Shown here one piece after another: positions 32,118 to 34,917 of a stretch of DNA of 34,917 nucleotides. The translations under genes were made by a program, and so were the position numbers. Source of the stretch: Rhodopseudomonas sp. BR0M22 (GTDB lineage Bacteria > Pseudomonadota > Alphaproteobacteria > Rhizobiales > Xanthobacteraceae); contig NZ_QUMK01000063.1 of assembly GCF_010907035.1 (NCBI RefSeq), forward strand, positions 1-34,917, in the 5' to 3' direction. Position 1 is the stretch's first letter, and each line of letters starts with the position of its first letter. Below the pieces are notes generated by a model, which ran no database searches, had not been told where the DNA came from, and saw only the letters and a list, made by a program, of their open reading frames with translations.

Positions 32118-32777
32118 ATGAACGCCAAGCCCGCCCCATCGCGTCCGGCGCCGCGCCTGTATCTGGCGACGCCGGCGATCGCCGATCCCGCCGCCATTGT
32201 CGGGGCCCTGCCGAAGCTGCTCGCCGCCGCCGATGTGGCGGCGGTGCTGCTGCGGCTGGAACCGTCCGATCCGCGCACCCTGACGTCGCGGATCAAGGCG
32301 GTGGCACCGGCGGTGCAGGCGGGCGGCGCGGCGCTGCTGGTCGACGGCCACGCCGATCTGGTGGCCCGCGGCGGCGCCGATGGGGCGCATCTGACCGGCC
32401 TCGAAGCGATGCAGGAATGGCTGCCGCAATTGCAGCCGTCCCGCATCGCCGGGGTCGGCGGGCTCGAAACCCGCCATGATTCGATGATCGCCGGCGAAGC
32501 CGGTGCAGATTATGTGCTGTTCGGCGAGCCCGGCGCCGACGGAACCCGGCCCTCGGCCGAGGCGATTGCCGAGCGGCTGGACTGGTGGGCGGAGCTGTTC
32601 GAGCCGCCGTGCATCGGGTATGCGACCAGCCGCGAGGAAGTCCATCAATTCGCCACAGCAGGTGCCGATTTCGTGCTGGTCGGCGACTTCATCTGGAGCG
32701 CCGAAGATCCCACGGCCGCGCTGGCGGACGCCGGTGAAGCGCTCCGCCAAGGCTTCGCTGCCGCCCCCCGGCAATGA
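32118..32777 (+). CDS. Thiamine phosphate synthase-like protein with degenerate active site
   Basis: A 219-residue TIM-barrel protein of the ThiE/TenI superfamily: LYLATPAIADPAAI, AALLVDGHADLVARGGADGA, IAGVGGLETRHDSMIAGEAG and ADYVLFGEPGAD. In true ThiE the motifs carry a catalytic Lys (Q-x-R-x-K), ND, D in GQED, S in GVS and K in PT-x-TK. Here these positions read LLRLEP, VD, TGLEA, GVG and GTRPS, so most catalytic residues are missing. It is unlikely to make thiamine phosphate and may have another role, as TenI does. It follows fba by six bases and is probably cotranscribed. Automatic annotation would probably label it ThiE. Confidence 0.72.
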   Translation: MNAKPAPSRPAPRLYLATPAIADPAAIVGALPKLLAAADVAAVLLRLEPSDPRTLTSRIKAVAPAVQAGGAALLVDGHADLVARGGADGAHLTGLEAMQEWLPQLQPSRIAGVGGLETRHDSMIAGEAGADYVLFGEPGADGTRPSAEAIAERLDWWAELFEPPCIGYATSREEVHQFATAGADFVLVGDFIWSAEDPTAALADAGEALRQGFAAAPRQ

Positions 32778-32793
32778 CACATTGGATTCGACG

Positions 32794-33885
32794 ATGAAGG
32801 CGCTGCGCGCATTCGCGATTGTTGCGGCTTCGCTGCTGTTTGCGACCGGTGCCACAGCGCAGATCTCGCTGTCGCCGCCGTCTTCTGCGAACCCGTTCCC
32901 GAAGCCGCTGGAGCCGGAGAAGCCGAAGCCCAGGCCGCCGGCTCCTGCCAAGGCCCCCGCTGCGCAGGCCAAAGACAAGGACAAGAAGCCGGCCGACAAG
33001 TCCGACGCCAAGGCCGCCAATGGCGCCGGCGCGGCCGAAGCCGACGATCCCAATGTCGATCTGGTCTACGGCGCCTATCAGCGCGGCTTCTACAAGACCG
33101 CGTTCGAGCTGGCGCAGAAGCGCGCGGCCGACAACGACGCCAAAGCCATGACCATGCTGGGCGAGCTCTATGCCAACGCCCTCGGGGTCAAGCGCGACTA
33201 CAAGAAGGCGGTCGAGTGGTACCAGCGAGGCGCCGATCTCGGCGACCGCGAGGCGATGTTTGCGCTGGCGATGGCGCGGATGGGCGGCCGTGGCGGCCCA
33301 CCGAACCGCGAAGAAGCCGCCAAATGGCTGGCGCAGGCCGCCAAGCTCGGCGAGCCGAAGGCAGCCTATAATCTGGCGCTGCTGTATCTCGACGGCCAGA
33401 CCTTCCCGCAGGATGTGAAGCGCGCCGCCGAATTGCTCAGGATCGCTGCCGACGCCGGCAATGCGGAAGCGCAATATGCGCTGGCGACCTTCTACAAAGA
33501 GGGGACCGGCGTGCCCAAAAACGTCGAGCAGTCAGTGCGGCTGCTGCAGGCCGCGGCGCTCGCCGGCAACGTCCCGGCCCAGGTCGAATATGCGATCGCG
33601 CTCTATAACGGCACCGGCACCCCCAAGAACGAGCCGGCCGCCGTTGCGCTGCTGCGCAAGGCTGCGCGCGCCAACAACCCGATCGCCCAGAACCGCCTCG
33701 CCCATGTGCTGGTCACCGGCCAAGGGGCAACGCGCGACATCGTCGAGGCGATGAAGTGGCATCTTGTCGCCAAGACCGCCGGCAAGGGCGATCTGTTGCT
33801 CGACCAGACCCTGGCGCAGATGTCGCCCGAAGATCGTGCCAAGGCCGAAGAAGCGGCCCGCACCTGGATCGGCGGAAGCAAATGA
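32794..33885 (+). CDS. Exported Sel1-repeat protein
   Basis: A 363-residue protein with a signal peptide (MKALRAFAIVAASLLFATGA, cleavage near 22), a Pro/Lys/Ala-rich linker (about 30-85), then six or more Sel1-type helical repeats from about residue 90 to 335. Repeat signatures include AMTMLGELYANALGVKRDYK, AVEWYQRGADLGDREAMF, AAKWLAQAAKLGEPKAAYNL and EAQYALATFYKEGTGVPKN. Such repeats form a superhelical scaffold for protein contacts, often in envelope or exopolysaccharide regulation and cell division. The linker could span peptidoglycan. ATG 32794 is 16 bases after the ThiE-like gene. Partners are unknown. Confidence 0.87.
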   Translation: MKALRAFAIVAASLLFATGATAQISLSPPSSANPFPKPLEPEKPKPRPPAPAKAPAAQAKDKDKKPADKSDAKAANGAGAAEADDPNVDLVYGAYQRGFYKTAFELAQKRAADNDAKAMTMLGELYANALGVKRDYKKAVEWYQRGADLGDREAMFALAMARMGGRGGPPNREEAAKWLAQAAKLGEPKAAYNLALLYLDGQTFPQDVKRAAELLRIAADAGNAEAQYALATFYKEGTGVPKNVEQSVRLLQAAALAGNVPAQVEYAIALYNGTGTPKNEPAAVALLRKAARANNPIAQNRLAHVLVTGQGATRDIVEAMKWHLVAKTAGKGDLLLDQTLAQMSPEDRAKAEEAARTWIGGSK

Positions 33886-33903
33886 TCCGGGTTGACGCCG
33901 CCC

Positions 33904-33929
33904 GCCGCAAAGGGCACCCCTTCGGCGGC
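33904..33929 (+). terminator. Hairpin after the Sel1-repeat gene
   Basis: GCCGC (33904-33908) pairs with GCGGC (33925-33929), and AAGGG (33910-33914) with CCCTT (33918-33922) around loop CAC, with a small internal loop. No T-run follows. It lies in the 103-base gap before the monophosphatase gene. Confidence 0.35.
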
Positions 33930-33988
33930 AATCCCCTCACAATCCCTTCCAGACCGGACCCGTTCGCAGGTCGTCACGAGACCAGACC

Positions 33989-34777
33989 ATGATCCATTCC
34001 GCCCTCATCAACGTCATGGTCAAGGCCGCGCGCCGCGCCGGCCGCAGCCTCAAGCGCGACTTCGGAGAAATCGAGAATCTCCAGGTATCGCTGAAGGGCC
34101 CGGCGAACTTCGTGTCCCGCGCCGACAAGCGCGCCGAAGAGATGCTGTACGAAGACCTGTCCAAGGCGCGGCCGGGCTACGGCTTCCTCGGCGAGGAAGG
34201 CGGCGTGCGCGAAGGCGCCGACAAGAGCCATCGCTGGATCGTCGATCCGCTCGACGGCACCACCAACTTCCTGCACGGCATCCCGCATTTCGCGATCTCG
34301 ATCGGGCTCGAGCGCGAGGGCACGATGATCGCCGGCCTGATCTACAATCCCGCCAATGAGGAGCTGTACATCGCCGAACGCGGCAAAGGTGCGTTCCTCA
34401 ACGACACGCGGCTGCGCGTCGCCAACCGCCGTGAACTCCCCGACTGCGTGATCGGCTGCGGCCTGCCGCATCTCGGCCGTGGCAACTTTGCGCAGAACCA
34501 GCGTGAGATGGCGGCGCTGCAGCCCAAGGTCGCCGGCATGCGCCGGTTCGGCACCGCCTCGCTCGACCTCGCCGCGGTCGCGGCCGGCCGCTTCGACGGG
34601 TTCTGGGAGCGCGATCTGTCGCCCTGGGACATCGCGGCCGGCATCGTCATGATCCGCGAAGCCGGCGGCACCGTCGGCGACATCAACGGCGCCGATGTGC
34701 TCAAGACCGGCAACATCGTCTGCGGCAACGAGATCATTCATGCCGAACTGGTGCGGATCTTGAGGCCGCTGAGCTGA
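33989..34777 (+). CDS. suhB: Inositol-1-monophosphatase family protein
   Basis: A 262-residue Mg2+-dependent phosphatase. Motif 1 is GEEGG (68-72) with WIVDPLDGTTNFLHG (83-97), giving metal ligands Glu69/Glu70, Asp86 and Asp89; motif 2 is SPWDIAAG with Asp214. The length is as expected for SuhB/IMPase. It hydrolyses inositol phosphates and may act on related sugar phosphates; SuhB also takes part in rRNA antitermination in enterobacteria. ATG 33989 (MIHSALINVMVKAARRAG) lacks a strong Shine-Dalgarno. It is the last complete gene in the window. Confidence 0.92.
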   Translation: MIHSALINVMVKAARRAGRSLKRDFGEIENLQVSLKGPANFVSRADKRAEEMLYEDLSKARPGYGFLGEEGGVREGADKSHRWIVDPLDGTTNFLHGIPHFAISIGLEREGTMIAGLIYNPANEELYIAERGKGAFLNDTRLRVANRRELPDCVIGCGLPHLGRGNFAQNQREMAALQPKVAGMRRFGTASLDLAAVAAGRFDGFWERDLSPWDIAAGIVMIREAGGTVGDINGADVLKTGNIVCGNEIIHAELVRILRPLS

Positions 34778-34839
34778 GAGGCTCGATCGGCCGACGATCC
34801 CGACAACAGCCGTCATCGCCGGGCTCGACCCTACGAGAT

Positions 34840-34917
34840 TCACACATCTGGCCTTAGCTTCCAGCCTGCGAGCATGGCTCTGAGGGATTGGAGGCCGTGG
34901 AGGATCACGATGGGGCC
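34840..34917 (-). CDS. Possible C-terminus of a gene entering from the right edge
   Basis: On the - strand the frame is open from the window edge to TGA at 34842-34840, giving 25 residues: GPIVILHGLQSLRAMLAGW then KLRPDV. Codons are GC-rich and gene-like, but the piece is too short to assign a family. The 62 bases between suhB and this stop hold nothing clear. It could also be a chance frame or mobile-element remnant. Confidence 0.3.
   Translation of the reverse strand, partial: GPIVILHGLQSLRAMLAGWKLRPDV

Noticed and set aside
30579-33053. 824-residue open frame antisense to mazF, fba and the ThiE-like gene
   Set aside because: Crosses four well-supported genes and shows only biased, repetitive composition.
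34778-34843. - strand frame beginning NLVGSSPAMTAV downstream of suhB
   Set aside because: This is a peptide often produced by translating dispersed repeat DNA in such genomes, and the rest is antisense to suhB.

Overview
The window is GC-rich chromosomal DNA from an alphaproteobacterium, most likely Rhodopseudomonas or a close Nitrobacteraceae (Bradyrhizobium-type) relative. Evidence: strong G/C third-position bias, the block zapA / DUF4164-type gene / tkt / gap / pgk / class I fba, an HDAC-like gene followed by xseB and dxs, and long mosaic palindromic repeats of a kind I recall from this lineage. The genus call is recognition, not computed. No CRISPR array, integrase, transposase or complete insertion sequence was found.

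Layout. (1) 1-4670, + strand: 3' part of a catabolic operon: acyl-CoA-dehydrogenase-like flavin monooxygenase (C-terminus only), Rieske dioxygenase alpha and beta, SDR, flavin reductase, two NTF2/SnoaL-fold proteins and a small protein, coupled by ATGA overlaps or short gaps. The gene content resembles indole-3-acetate (iac) catabolic clusters. (2) 4811-9390: accessory module. A CoA-transferase and an SDR (- strand) are transcribed away from a citrate-synthase-family protein fused to an N-terminal helix-turn-helix (+ strand), with a perfect palindrome between them; a LysR regulator follows. (3) 9391-11288: a gene-free stretch, maleylacetoacetate isomerase, a Nudix hydrolase and tRNA-Gln(TTG) on the - strand. 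(4) 11522-16555: DmdC-type acyl-CoA dehydrogenase, a crotonase with isomerase-type active-site motifs, a secreted monohaem cytochrome c, and a secreted 5'-nucleotidase-type metallophosphatase. (5) 16674-21752: HDAC-like amidohydrolase, xseB, dxs, a nucleoside 2-deoxyribosyltransferase-like protein and TlyA. (6) 21815-25414: MATE exporter, RlmD/TrmA-type RNA methyltransferase, and (- strand) a DUF4164-type coiled-coil protein with zapA. (7) 25742-34777: central carbon cluster tkt, gap, pgk, fba, with a mazEF-type toxin-antitoxin pair between pgk and fba, then a degenerate ThiE-like protein, a Sel1-repeat protein and an inositol-monophosphatase family protein.

How they work together. Transketolase, GAPDH, PGK and aldolase serve the Calvin cycle, glycolysis and the pentose phosphate pathway; Dxs drains GAP and pyruvate into isoprenoids. 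FNR/FixK-like half-site pairs lie upstream of both gap and dxs, suggesting (inference) redox control. The module at 4811-9390 is the best candidate for an undescribed system: an enzyme-derived regulator with an apparently intact citrate synthase active site facing a CoA-transferase whose domains appear in permuted order. Other points worth attention are the palindrome-controlled mazEF pair inside the glycolytic block, a 21-bp near-palindrome before gap, a structured RNA candidate between the DUF4164-type gene and tkt, and three different mosaic palindromic repeats.
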